Shown: positions 1 through 6,928 of the stretch, in pieces
Position numbering within the stretch: position 1 is the first letter of the stretch
Layout: each line of letters starts with the position of its first letter
DNA from: JAGSOU01 sp049974865
GTDB lineage: Bacteria; Pseudomonadota; Alphaproteobacteria; Rhodobacterales; Rhodobacteraceae
NCBI GenBank assembly: GCA_049974865.1
Contig: JBNGCX010000047.1
Coordinates: 1-31,726, forward strand
Length of the DNA stretch: 31,726 nucleotides
Reading direction: 5' to 3'
Notes under the pieces: generated by a model
Database searches by the model: none
What the model was told of the DNA's origin: nothing
What the model saw: the letters and a program-made list of their open reading frames with translations, nothing else
Made by a program: the position numbers and the translations under genes

Positions 1-73
1 GGCGGCGCCTGCCCGGCATCGGCAGGCAGGGGCCGGTCGCGTCGCGGGGCGGTCGGGCGGTCGCCTTGTCCCG

Positions 74-355
74 TCAATCGCCGCCCCCCTCATAGGCGTC
101 GCACACCCTCTTGTCCAAGACATAGACGGGGTCCTGGCTGCCGTGTTCGAGCGTGAAGCACCCCGGGCTGTGCGCATAGACGCGCTCGATCATGGAGGCG
201 CCGGAACGGGTGACGAGGCGGTCGCCGGGGTGGAGATGTTCCACCGGCAGCGCGCCCCGCAGCGTCAGCACCACGGTTCCGGCCGGAATGATCGCCGAGG
301 GGTAGCCCGCCGTCGAGGGGATGTAGCTGACCTTATCGGGGCCTGCGTAGGTCAT
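74..355 (-). CDS. Short Hint-domain-like protein
   Basis: A 93-residue protein. Residues about 24-50 (AGTVVLTLRG, then PVEHLHPGDRLVTR) match the start of the Hint (hedgehog/intein) fold common in roseobacter proteins: a Gly-Thr strand, then a Pro-Val-Glu-x-Leu-x-Pro-Gly-Asp turn. The usual Cys/Ser nucleophile before this strand is missing (the residues there are Ile-Ile-Pro), and no C-terminal His-Asn is seen, so self-splicing or cleavage is unlikely. At 93 residues it is shorter than usual Hint modules of about 130-150. The ATG at 355 is chosen because GGAG lies about 7 bases before it; an ATG 18 bases further upstream (373) has no clear ribosome site. Its function is unknown. It is transcribed away from the tRNA and tig. 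Confidence 0.6.
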   Translation of the reverse strand: MTYAGPDKVSYIPSTAGYPSAIIPAGTVVLTLRGALPVEHLHPGDRLVTRSGASMIERVYAHSPGCFTLEHGSQDPVYVLDKRVCDAYEGGGD

Positions 356-523
356 GATCGACTCCAGTCGCATCTTGCCGGGCCATTTTGTGGCCTGAAT
401 GTGTCAAAATTCGGTAAACGCCGGGTCGTTTCCGGGGCGCTTTTTCCTCTCGCATCCCTCTTCAGGCTTTGCTAGAAGGGCGCGAAATTCCGGGGCGGCC
501 CTTTGGGCTGCCTTCGTGGTTTT

Positions 524-607
524 GCGGGTGTGGCGGAACTGGTAGACGCACCAGATTTAGGTTCTGGCGCCTTAGGCGTGGGGGTTCAAGTCCCTCCACC
601 CGCACCA
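524..607 (+). tRNA. tRNA-Leu (anticodon UAG)
   Basis: A full cloverleaf can be folded by eye. The acceptor stem GCGGGTG (524-530) pairs with CACCCGC (597-603), followed by A and an encoded CCA (605-607). The anticodon stem CCAGA/TCTGG encloses the loop TTTAGGT, giving anticodon TAG (UAG), which reads CUN leucine codons. There is a long variable arm and a T-arm with GGTTCAAG, as expected for the class II leucine tRNA. It ends 22 bases before the trigger factor start, so the two may share a transcript. No integrase or duplicated 3' end is seen here. Confidence 0.95.
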
Positions 608-629
608 AGGATGTGAGAGAGGAAGACAA

Positions 630-1955
630 ATGCAGGTCACCGAGACCCTGAAAGAAGGTCTGAAGCGCGGCTATCAGATCACCGTCACCGCCGCCGAGCT
701 GGAGGACAAGGTCAACGAGAAACTGGCCGAGGCCCAGCCCGAGATCGAGATGAAGGGCTTTCGCAAGGGCAAGGTGCCCATGGCCCTGCTGAAAAAGCAG
801 TTCGGCCAGCGCCTGCTGGGCGAGGCGATGCAGGAAAGCGTCGACGGCGCCATGAGCAAGCATTTCGAGGACAGCGGCGACCGCCCCGCGGCCCAGCCCG
901 ACGTCAAGATGACCAACGAGGACTGGAAAGAGGGCGACGACGTCGTCGTCGAGATGACCTACGAGGCGCTGCCCGAGATCCCCGAGCTGGACATGAAGGG
1001 CGTCGAACTGGAGAAGATGGTGGTCAAGGCCGCCGACGAGGAGGTTCAGGACGCGCTCAAGAGCCTGGCCGAATCCGCGCAGGACTTCGAGGACAAGGAC
1101 GGCGCCGCCGAAGAGGGCGACCAGGTGGTGTTCGACTTCCTGGGCAAGGTCGACGGCGAGGCCTTCGAGGGCGGCTCGGCCGAGGATTACCCGCTGGTGC
1201 TGGGCTCCAACGCGTTCATCCCGGGGTTCGAGGATCAGCTCAAGGGCGTGAAGGCCGGCGATGAGAAGAACGTCGAGGTGACCTTCCCCGCCGAGTACGG
1301 CGCCGAGCACCTGGCCGGCAAGGATGCCGTGTTCGAGTGCAAGATCAAGGCCGTGAAGGCCCCCAAGGCCGCCGAGATCGACGACGAGCTGGCCAAGAAA
1401 TACGGCGCCGACGACCTGGACGCGCTGAAGGCCCAGGTCGCCGAGCGCCTGGAGGCCGAATATGCCGGCGCCTCGCGCGCGGTGATGAAGCGCAAGCTGC
1501 TGGACATCCTGGACGAGAAGGTCAGCTTTGAGCTGCCGCCGAGCCTGGTCGAGGCCGAGGCCAAGCAGATCGCGCACCAGCTGTGGCACGAGGAGCACCC
1601 CGAAGAGCAGGGCCACGACCACGGCGAGATCGAAGCCACCGACGAGCACAAGAAGCTGGCCGAGCGCCGCGTGCGCCTCGGGCTGCTGCTGGCCGAGCTG
1701 GGCCAGAAGGCCGAGGTCGAGGTGTCCGACGCCGAGATGACCCAGGCCATCATGAACCAGGCCCGCCAGTACCCGGGCCAGGAGCAGGCCTTCTTCCAGT
1801 TCGTGCAGCAGAACCCGCAGATGCAACAGCAGCTGCGCGCGCCGATCTTCGAGGACAAGGTCGTTGATTACCTGTTCGAGCTGGCCGAGATCAGCGAGAA
1901 AGAGGTCTCCAAGGACGAACTGCAGAAGGCCGTCGAGGCGCTGGAAGACGAGTAA
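630..1955 (+). CDS. tig: Trigger factor, ribosome-associated chaperone and prolyl isomerase
   Basis: A 441-residue protein of normal trigger factor length. The N-terminal ribosome-binding domain carries the family signature GFRKGKVP at about residues 43-50, which docks on ribosomal protein L23 beside the exit tunnel. The middle FKBP-type PPIase domain (about 150-240) contains VVFDFLGKVDGEAFEGG and ends near the VTFPAEYGAEHLAGKDAVF region. A helical C-terminal chaperone domain follows, including a His-rich stretch around 320-335 (HEEHPEEQGHDHGE). It acts in the cytosol on nascent chains. The ribosome site GAGAGGAAG lies just upstream, and the gene ends in a strong hairpin terminator. The usual clpP-clpX neighbours are not beside it here. 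Confidence 0.97.
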   Translation: MQVTETLKEGLKRGYQITVTAAELEDKVNEKLAEAQPEIEMKGFRKGKVPMALLKKQFGQRLLGEAMQESVDGAMSKHFEDSGDRPAAQPDVKMTNEDWKEGDDVVVEMTYEALPEIPELDMKGVELEKMVVKAADEEVQDALKSLAESAQDFEDKDGAAEEGDQVVFDFLGKVDGEAFEGGSAEDYPLVLGSNAFIPGFEDQLKGVKAGDEKNVEVTFPAEYGAEHLAGKDAVFECKIKAVKAPKAAEIDDELAKKYGADDLDALKAQVAERLEAEYAGASRAVMKRKLLDILDEKVSFELPPSLVEAEAKQIAHQLWHEEHPEEQGHDHGEIEATDEHKKLAERRVRLGLLLAELGQKAEVEVSDAEMTQAIMNQARQYPGQEQAFFQFVQQNPQMQQQLRAPIFEDKVVDYLFELAEISEKEVSKDELQKAVEALEDE

Positions 1956-1979
1956 GCCGTCCTTTCCGGAACGGTTCAG

Positions 1980-2005
1980 GGGCCGCCCGTCGGGGCGGCC
2001 CTTTT
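1980..2005 (+). terminator. Rho-independent terminator after tig
   Basis: GGGCCGCCC (1980-1988) pairs perfectly with GGGCGGCCC (1993-2001) across a 4-base loop and is followed by TTTT. It starts 24 bases after the tig stop. Confidence 0.85.
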
Positions 2006-2072
2006 GCGTTCGGGCCCTTGCCATCGCCCGGCGCGGCGCTTAGCCCGGGGGCAGGCAGGAAAGGGCAGGAAC

Positions 2073-2672
2073 ATGGAACTGAAGGACGGTTTCTACGACG
2101 TGCCGCCGGGCAAGGTCGCAGCGGTGGTCACGCATCTGGAAATGCGCGAAAAGGCGCCGCTGCGCCCCGTGCCCGAGCCGCAGGGCGTCAGCCTGCGGCG
2201 AATCGAGGCGCCCGGCGTCGAATGGTACCGCGCCCTGTTCCGCAGGGTCGGCGCCGAGGACTGGCTGTGGTTCTCACGCCTCGTGATGGACGAATCCGCG
2301 CTGGCGGCGATCCTGGAGGATCCGTCGGTAGAGGTCCACGCGCTCAGCGCCGGCGGCGAGGACCTGGGGCTGCTGGAGCTGGATTTCCGGGAAGAGGGCG
2401 CGTGCGAACTGGCCTTTTTCGGCCTGGCCGCCGGGCTGATCGGCGGCGGGGTGGGGCGCTGGCTGATGAACCGCGCGATCGAGTTGGCCTGGCGGCCCGG
2501 CATCGCGCGCTTCCACGTCCATACCTGCACCATGGACAGCCCGCAGGCGCTGCCCTTCTACATCCGCAGCGGGTTCACGCCGGTGCGCCGGCAGGTGGAA
2601 ATCGCGGACGATCCTCGGTTGAGCGGGCTGCTGCCCGAAAGCGCCGCGCCTCAGGTTCCGCTCCTGCGCTGA
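2073..2672 (+). CDS. GNAT-family N-acetyltransferase
   Basis: A 199-residue protein. The C-terminal half (about 95-180) has the GNAT fold pattern: ELDFREEGACELAFFGLAAGLIGGGVGRWLM fits beta-strand 4, then an acetyl-CoA pyrophosphate loop of type GxGxGxG/A (here GGGVGRWL), then the HVHTCTMDSPQALPFYIRSGF segment, in which 'S-x-x-A-L-x-F-Y-x-x-x-G-F' is the typical motif B end. This supports acetyl transfer from acetyl-CoA to an amine, but the substrate cannot be read from the sequence. The start is the ATG at 2073, which has a purine-rich AAAGGGCAGGAAC site before it; longer in-frame starts overlap the tig terminator. It appears to be a single gene between two terminators. Confidence 0.85.
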   Translation: MELKDGFYDVPPGKVAAVVTHLEMREKAPLRPVPEPQGVSLRRIEAPGVEWYRALFRRVGAEDWLWFSRLVMDESALAAILEDPSVEVHALSAGGEDLGLLELDFREEGACELAFFGLAAGLIGGGVGRWLMNRAIELAWRPGIARFHVHTCTMDSPQALPFYIRSGFTPVRRQVEIADDPRLSGLLPESAAPQVPLLR

Positions 2673-2721
2673 GGTCAGGGAAACGGCGCATCCCCGCGCG
2701 GCTCCGCTTGTCAACCGTTCC

Positions 2722-2767
2722 GCCCGCCCCCGAGGCGGGCGCTGCCCTCGTTTCGGGGGGGGCGGGC
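2722..2767. other. Long GC-rich inverted repeat between convergent genes
   Basis: GCCCGCCCCCGA (2722-2733) can pair with the TCGGGGGGGGCGGGC segment at 2753-2767. There is no T tract after it on the plus strand. It lies between the convergent GNAT gene and rplI and may end or stabilise the GNAT transcript. The role is inferred from position only. Confidence 0.35.
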
Positions 2768-2791
2768 CTCTGGTCTTGCCGCACGGGCAAG

Positions 2792-2822
2792 AAAAAACGC
2801 GCGGGGGCAGCGCCCCGCGCGT
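2792..2822 (-). terminator. Rho-independent terminator of the rpsF-rpsR-rplI operon
   Basis: Read on the minus strand, ACGCGCGGGGC pairs with GCCCCCGCGCGT and is followed directly by a run of six T. It sits 29 bases after the rplI stop. Confidence 0.85.
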
Positions 2823-2851
2823 TTCCATCGCAAGCCGGTTCGTGGCCGGCT

Positions 2852-3490
2852 TTACTTCTCTTCTTCTTCGCCTTCGGTCTCTTCCGAAGCCTGTTCTTCC
2901 TCGACGGCCTCGGCCAGTTCCTCGTCTTCCGAGGTGGCCGCGCCGATGTCCTCGAACAGCTCGGCGATCTCGAACTCGGCCTCGGCCTCTTCCTCGGCGG
3001 CGAGTTCCTGGATCGTCTTGCCCGAGGCCTGCAGCTCGGCCTCTTCGTTCGAGCGGGCGACGTTCAGTTCGATGGTGGCCACCACCTCGGGGTGCAGGTG
3101 CACCTCGACCTCGTGCAGGCCCAGCTCCTTGATCGGCTGGCGGATGATCACCTGCTTGCGGTCGATGCTGAAGCCGGACTCGGTGGCCACGGCGGCCGCG
3201 TCGCGGGTGCTGACCGAGCCGTACAGGTTGCCACCGTCCGATGCCTGGCGAATCACCACGAACTGCTGGCCGTTCAGCTTGTCGGCCAGCGACTCGGCCT
3301 CTTTGCGGGTCTCGAGGTTGCGGGCCTCGAGCTGGGCTTTCTGGGCTTCGAACTGCGCGATGTTCTGCTCGGACGCCGACAGCGCCTTGCCCTGGGGCAG
3401 CAGGTAGTTGCGGGCATAGCCGCGCTTGACATCGACGACGTCGCCCATCTGGCCCAGCTTGGCCACGCGTTCCAGAAGGATCACTTGCAT
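2852..3490 (-). CDS. rplI: 50S ribosomal protein bL9
   Basis: A 212-residue protein. The N-terminal rRNA-binding domain (residues 1-45) starts MQVILLERVAKLGQMGD and continues with VVDVKRGYARNYLLPQGKA, the bL9 signature. The long connecting helix (about 45-78) and the C-terminal domain (about 80-148, including GNLYGSVSTRDAAA) follow. After residue about 160 there is a very acidic tail of about 50 residues ending in a Glu run. E. coli L9 has 149 residues, so the tail is an extension of the kind seen in Rhodobacterales. It is the last gene of the rpsF-rpsR-rplI operon, 12 bases after rpsR. Confidence 0.97.
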   Translation of the reverse strand: MQVILLERVAKLGQMGDVVDVKRGYARNYLLPQGKALSASEQNIAQFEAQKAQLEARNLETRKEAESLADKLNGQQFVVIRQASDGGNLYGSVSTRDAAAVATESGFSIDRKQVIIRQPIKELGLHEVEVHLHPEVVATIELNVARSNEEAELQASGKTIQELAAEEEAEAEFEIAELFEDIGAATSEDEELAEAVEEEQASEETEGEEEEK

Positions 3491-3502
3491 GGGTCTGGCT
3501 CC

Positions 3503-3730
3503 TTATTTCACGGCGTAGGGCAGCAGGGCGAGGAAGCGGGCGCGCTTGATCGCGCGGGCCAGCTCACGCTGCTTCTTGGACGAGACGGCAGTGATGCGCG
3601 ACGGCACGATCTTGCCGCGCTCGGAGATGTAGCGCTGCAGCAGACGGGTGTCCTTGTAGTCGATCTTCGGCGCGTTGTCGCCCGAGAAGGGGCAGACCTT
3701 GCGGCGGCGGAAAAACGGTTTAGCGGCCAT
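3503..3730 (-). CDS. rpsR: 30S ribosomal protein bS18
   Basis: A 75-residue protein of normal length. The sequence FFRRRKVCPF near the N-terminus and the segment DYKDTRLLQRYISERGKIVPSR are the bS18 core, with ARAIKRARFLALLPY at the C-terminal end. It binds the 30S platform as a heterodimer with bS6, whose gene is directly upstream. Order and spacing (rpsF, 29-base gap, rpsR, 12-base gap, rplI) are standard. Confidence 0.98.
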   Translation of the reverse strand: MAAKPFFRRRKVCPFSGDNAPKIDYKDTRLLQRYISERGKIVPSRITAVSSKKQRELARAIKRARFLALLPYAVK

Positions 3731-3759
3731 GGTTTAATGTCCTTTCCTGGGGCTTGCGA

Positions 3760-4113
3760 TCAGCGGCGGTCACGGCGACCGTCGCGCTCGTCGCGCTTCT
3801 GCATCTGGACCGAGGGGCCCTCGGCGTGCTCGTCGACCTTGATGGTCATGACGCGCATCACGTCGTCATGCAGGCGCATCAGGCGCTCCATTTCCTGCAC
3901 GGCCGGCGCCGGGGCGTCGGTCTTCAGGAAGGCATAGTGGCCCTTGCGGTTCTTGTTGATCTTGTAGGCCATCGTCTTGACGCCCCAGTATTCGCTGTCG
4001 ACGACCTTGCCGCCGTTGTCAGCCAGCACTGCGGAGAAATGATCGACAAGGCCCTCGGCCTGCGCGTTGGAAAGGTCCTGGCGCGCGATGAAGACATGCT
4101 CGTAAAGCGGCAT
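3760..4113 (-). CDS. rpsF: 30S ribosomal protein bS6
   Basis: A 117-residue protein starting MPLYEHVFIARQDLS, with the bS6 core GGKVVDSEYWGVKTMAYKI and KNRKGHYAFLKTDAPAPAVQEMERLMRLHDDVMRV split over a ferredoxin-like fold. The Arg/Asp-rich C-terminus (RDERDGRRDRR) is a basic-acidic tail. The ATG at 4113 is chosen over an in-frame ATG 29 codons upstream: it has GGAG at proper spacing and matches the family N-terminus, and the longer frame would run through the structured leader. First gene of the S6-S18-L9 operon. Confidence 0.97.
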   Translation of the reverse strand: MPLYEHVFIARQDLSNAQAEGLVDHFSAVLADNGGKVVDSEYWGVKTMAYKINKNRKGHYAFLKTDAPAPAVQEMERLMRLHDDVMRVMTIKVDEHAEGPSVQMQKRDERDGRRDRR

Positions 4114-4135
4114 GTGAACTCCAGTTCTGTTATCG

Positions 4136-4190
4136 GGTGCGCTTCGGGGCGGGCGGTCCCTTCCGCGGCCCGCTTTCGAGAGGCTGCACC
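4136..4190 (-). promoter_or_regulatory. Structured rpsF 5' leader, possible S6:S18 autoregulatory site
   Basis: On the minus-strand transcript, GGTGC (4190-4186) can pair with GCACC (4140-4136), and within it GCGGGC (4173-4168) pairs with GCCCGC (4154-4149). The leader between the predicted promoter and the rpsF start is about 100 bases, long for a simple ribosomal operon. In several bacterial groups an rpsF leader hairpin binds the S6:S18 complex and represses the operon. Whether this hairpin has the needed bulge is not established here. Confidence 0.4.
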
Positions 4191-4220
4191 GGTTTCGCAT
4201 CTGTTGCGGAAGGATGCGGC

Positions 4221-4248
4221 TTTATACACGTGCAGGCGCGCGGCGCAA
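4221..4248 (-). promoter_or_regulatory. Predicted sigma-70 promoter of the rpsF operon
   Basis: On the minus strand TTGCGC (4248-4243) is followed after 16 bases by TATAAA (4226-4221), a good housekeeping -35/-10 pair. It is placed about 108 bases before the rpsF start. Confidence 0.6.
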
Positions 4249-4356
4249 GGGGCGGGCGGGATCCGGCCCGGTCCCGAAAACATCCGCCCGCCGCCATCTT
4301 TTCTTCATTTTTTGGCGGCAGCATCCGGAGCGATGAGAAGGTCCGGAGGACAGGAG

Positions 4357-4998
4357 ATGAACATGCACACCGGAGCGGAAGACTTTGGTGTTACCAATGA
4401 CGCTGGCATTCACTGGGTCAGCGTGACCGAGACCTATTGGGGCTACGTGATCCGCTCCGAGACCAACTGGAGCACCCGTGCCCGGCTGATCGAGCGCGTC
4501 AGCGCCGCGGCCGGGGTTGCGCTTCTGACCCTGGCCTTCGGCAACTGGCTGGCGCCGGATCTGCTGGCGATGGCCAATATCCGGTCGCCGCAGGTGGCCT
4601 CCAGTGCCGGGATGGGCGTTGCCGGGCTGGCGCTGGTGTGGGTGGCCGGGCGCGGCCTGAGCCGCGAACTGCATGTCGACCTGACCATGCGCAGCCTGCG
4701 CCAGGTGGTGCGCAACCGCAACGGCCGCACCCGGATCGACCGGGTGGTGCCCTTCAGCGCGATCGAATCCGCCTTCGTCCGCCGCGCCAGCGTGCCCGGC
4801 GGGGCCGCGCGGCTGTATCTGCGCCTCAAGGAGGGCGGGAAGCTGCTGCATGTGGCCAGCGGCCGCCAGGCCACGCTCGAGGTCCTGAACGCGCGGATGT
4901 CGCAGGATCTCAAGCCGGTGCTCGTCCAGATGGAGGGGTGGCAGCGGGTCGGGCGCAAGCTGATGCCGGTCGCCCAGGGCGAGCCGGCCGTATCCTGA
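4357..4998 (+). CDS. Unknown inner-membrane protein with two helices
   Basis: A 213-residue protein that I do not recognise. Two hydrophobic segments are seen, at about residues 48-71 (AAAGVALLTLAFGNWLAP) and about 84-105 (SSAGMGVAGLALVWVAG). Both ends are soluble. The C-terminal domain (about 110-205) is basic and strand-rich (LTMRSLRQVVRNRNGRTRID, then LYLRLKEGGKLLHVASGR) and resembles a small pleckstrin-like or bPH-type cytoplasmic domain, but that is only an impression. The start at 4357 has a strong GGAGGA site 6 bases before it; a second ATG two codons later is also possible. It is divergent from the rpsF promoter. Confidence 0.7.
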   Translation: MNMHTGAEDFGVTNDAGIHWVSVTETYWGYVIRSETNWSTRARLIERVSAAAGVALLTLAFGNWLAPDLLAMANIRSPQVASSAGMGVAGLALVWVAGRGLSRELHVDLTMRSLRQVVRNRNGRTRIDRVVPFSAIESAFVRRASVPGGAARLYLRLKEGGKLLHVASGRQATLEVLNARMSQDLKPVLVQMEGWQRVGRKLMPVAQGEPAVS

Positions 4999-5133
4999 CC
5001 GCCGCCTGTTTCGGCGCCTCGCCCGGCGGCGCCGCCGACACGCCGCGCCGGGCCCTTCGCCATTCCCGCACTCTGGTCAAGCCGCGCAGGCTTGGCTAAG
5101 CAGGCGGCGAGTTTTGCTGGGAAGGGTCCTGTC

Positions 5134-6036
5134 ATGCCCTGGCGCCTGATGTCGCGCAAGCCGATCACCAAGCTGGCGATTGAGCCGCCGCAGCCCGCCG
5201 CGGGCCGCGCCGGCTTTGCCGTGGTGCTGATCGTGAAGAACGAGGCGCGCCATATCGGCGAATGGGCGCGCTTTCACCTGCGGGCCGGCGCGCGGCATTT
5301 CGTGGTCTACGACAACGGCTGCACCGATGGAACGATCGGCGTGCTGCAAGACGTGCTGCCCGCCGGGGCCCTGACCGTGATCCCCTGGAACCAGAAGCTG
5401 CGCGACGGGCTGACCGGGCGCGAGATCCATAACCAGGTGCTGGCCTACGCGCACGCGATCCGCAATTTCGGCCCCCGCTTCCGCTGGATGGCCTGCATCG
5501 ATGCCGACGAGTTTCTGGTGCCCAAGCGGGCCGACAGCCTGGAGGCGGCGCTGGCGCATCTGGAGGACGTGCCGAATATCTCGTTGCCCTGGCACAATTT
5601 CGGGCGCTGCGGGCATGACCAGCCGCCCGAGGGCGGGGTGCTGGAAAACTACACCCGGCGCGCGGCCCATCCGCTGAGCGGGGCGCGGGGGGTGACCAAT
5701 TTCAAGGTAATCGTCGATCCCTGCCGGGTGACCTCGGTCAAGGTCCATGCCTACGAGACCGACGGCCGGGCCGTGACCTGGAACGACCGGGGCGCGCGGG
5801 CGGCGCTGAAAGAGCGCAGCCGACCGGGGTTCTATTCCGCCGACCACATCCAGCTGAACCACTATTACACCCGCTCGGAGGCCGAGCTGGCGGCCAAGAT
5901 CGCGCGCGGCTCGAACCAGGCGGTGGAGGCGGGACGCCACGCCGCGCGGGTGCGCCGCAACGTGGCCAATATCGAGCGCGACACGGTCGAGGATCGCAGC
6001 GCGCTGGCCTTTCTGGACCGCATCGGCGCGCGCTGA
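5134..6036 (+). CDS. Glycosyltransferase family 2/92-like protein
   Basis: A 300-residue protein. The N-terminal strand AVVLIVKNEARHIGEWARFH (about 29-48), then HFVVYDNGCTDGT (about 55-67), is the nucleotide-sugar binding start of GT-A fold enzymes, of the type often annotated as glycosyltransferase family 92 / Glyco_tranf_2_4. The metal-binding DxD element is seen as CIDADEF (Asp123-Asp125). The later motif ADHIQLNHYYTRS with a His-Tyr pair is also typical of this group. No signal peptide or membrane helix is seen, so it is probably cytosolic or peripheral. Acceptor and sugar are unknown. The ATG at 5134 has GGGAAGGG about 10 bases before it. Confidence 0.8.
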   Translation: MPWRLMSRKPITKLAIEPPQPAAGRAGFAVVLIVKNEARHIGEWARFHLRAGARHFVVYDNGCTDGTIGVLQDVLPAGALTVIPWNQKLRDGLTGREIHNQVLAYAHAIRNFGPRFRWMACIDADEFLVPKRADSLEAALAHLEDVPNISLPWHNFGRCGHDQPPEGGVLENYTRRAAHPLSGARGVTNFKVIVDPCRVTSVKVHAYETDGRAVTWNDRGARAALKERSRPGFYSADHIQLNHYYTRSEAELAAKIARGSNQAVEAGRHAARVRRNVANIERDTVEDRSALAFLDRIGAR

Positions 6037-6107
6037 GTCCAATTCGGCAGGGCACGCTTTTTCCATGGCGTTTTCCCATCCTTGGCACGGCGATACCCCG
6101 AAATTGC

Positions 6108-6149
6108 CGCAAACTGTATCTAGACCGTCTGCAATCGGCGCAGTTTGCG
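6108..6149. promoter_or_regulatory. Inverted repeat upstream of the pilin-like gene
   Basis: CGCAAACTG (6108-6116) and CAGTTTGCG (6141-6149) are a perfect 9-base inverted repeat with a 24-base spacer, ending 20 bases before the start codon of the pilin-like gene. It could be an operator or an mRNA hairpin that affects initiation; the ribosome site of that gene is weak. No known motif is recognised. Confidence 0.4.
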
Positions 6150-6169
6150 CTTTGTTAACGGTGATTGCC

Positions 6170-6844
6170 ATGTCCCATGCGGCCAAGATCAGACGCGACA
6201 GCTTCCGCACTTTCCGGCGCGACGAGAACGGTGCCGTCACCACGGATTACATCGTGCTGCTGGCGGCCCTGGTGGCACTGACGCTGGCGGCGACTCTGAG
6301 CATTTCTGGTGCGGTCGAATCCCTGATGCTCAGGACCGCGGGCGAGATCGATGCGATTGATGTGGCGGGACCGAGCGACGACGCCGGTGCCGATAGCGGT
6401 GAAGACGGGGACGGCGATGCCGGGTCGGGCGGCGACGGTGACGGCACCGGCGGCGGCGATGACGACCGTGGCGGCGACGGCACCGGCGGCGGCGATGGCG
6501 ACCGTGGCGGTGATGGTGACGGCACCGGCGGCGGCGATGGCGACCATGGGGACCGCGGTGGCGACCGTGACCGCGGGGACCGTGGGGACCGCGGTGGCGA
6601 CCGTGACCGCGGGGACCGTGGCGACCGTGGCGGCGACGGTGACCGTGGGGACCGTGGCGGCGACGGTGACCGTGGGGACCGTGGCGGCGACGGCGACCGT
6701 GGGGACCGTGGCGGCGACGGCGACGAGTCCTCTGACGATGACGACCGCGGCAACCCGGGCAACGACAAGGATGTCGGCGGCTCTGGCGAAGACCCCAATG
6801 GCAAGGGCGACTGGGGCGACGGCGACCGGGGCCGCAGCCGGTAA
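6170..6844 (+). CDS. Flp/Tad pilin-like protein with Gly/Asp/Arg repeat tail
   Basis: A 224-residue protein in two parts. Residues 1-60 look like a Flp (Tad) prepilin: a short basic leader (RRDSFRTFRRDENG), then after Gly21 the sequence AVTTDYIVLLAALVALTLA, which keeps the spacing of the Flp cleavage motif G/xxxx(E)Y with Asp26-Tyr27 in place of Glu-Tyr, followed by a hydrophobic helix. Residues about 65-224 are almost only Gly, Asp, Arg and Ser/Thr, built from repeats such as GDGDRGDRG. This is not the RTX calcium nonapeptide, because the hydrophobic position is missing. Normal Flp pilins have about 50-70 residues, so the tail is an addition. I infer an exported, membrane-anchored or fibre-forming polyampholyte. 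No other tad genes are in the window. Confidence 0.6.
   Translation: MSHAAKIRRDSFRTFRRDENGAVTTDYIVLLAALVALTLAATLSISGAVESLMLRTAGEIDAIDVAGPSDDAGADSGEDGDGDAGSGGDGDGTGGGDDDRGGDGTGGGDGDRGGDGDGTGGGDGDHGDRGGDRDRGDRGDRGGDRDRGDRGDRGGDGDRGDRGGDGDRGDRGGDGDRGDRGGDGDESSDDDDRGNPGNDKDVGGSGEDPNGKGDWGDGDRGRSR
6632..6724 (+). repeat. 27-base tandem repeat inside the pilin-like gene
   Basis: Three consecutive 27-base units (6632-6658, 6659-6685, 6686-6712) and a partial fourth (6713-6724) encode GDGDRGDRG. They are identical or differ at single third-codon positions. More diverged copies of related GGTGGCGACCGTGACCGC blocks lie at about 6545-6630, and GACGGCACCGGCGGCGGCGA blocks at about 6430-6540. Confidence 0.9.
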
Positions 6845-6928
6845 CCCCCCGCCGGCCCGCGCCTTGTTTTGCTTGTGAATGGCGAAACGAGGCGCTAGAC
6901 GGGCGCAAATGGCAAAAAGGGGGGGAGC

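Noticed and set aside
524..607. tRNA-Leu as an integration site of a genomic island
   Set aside because: There is no integrase and no direct repeat of the tRNA 3' end, and the genes downstream are core genes.
2018..3937. A 639-codon plus-strand frame over the GNAT gene and the S6-S18-L9 operon
   Set aside because: It runs antisense through three ribosomal protein genes and through two hairpins.
6420..6724. Regular short repeats that might suggest a CRISPR array
   Set aside because: The units are coding tandem repeats in frame, without unique spacers of constant length.
6420..6724. RTX calcium-binding nonapeptides in the same repeat
   Set aside because: The GGxGxDx(large hydrophobic)x pattern is not met; there is no hydrophobic residue in the repeat.
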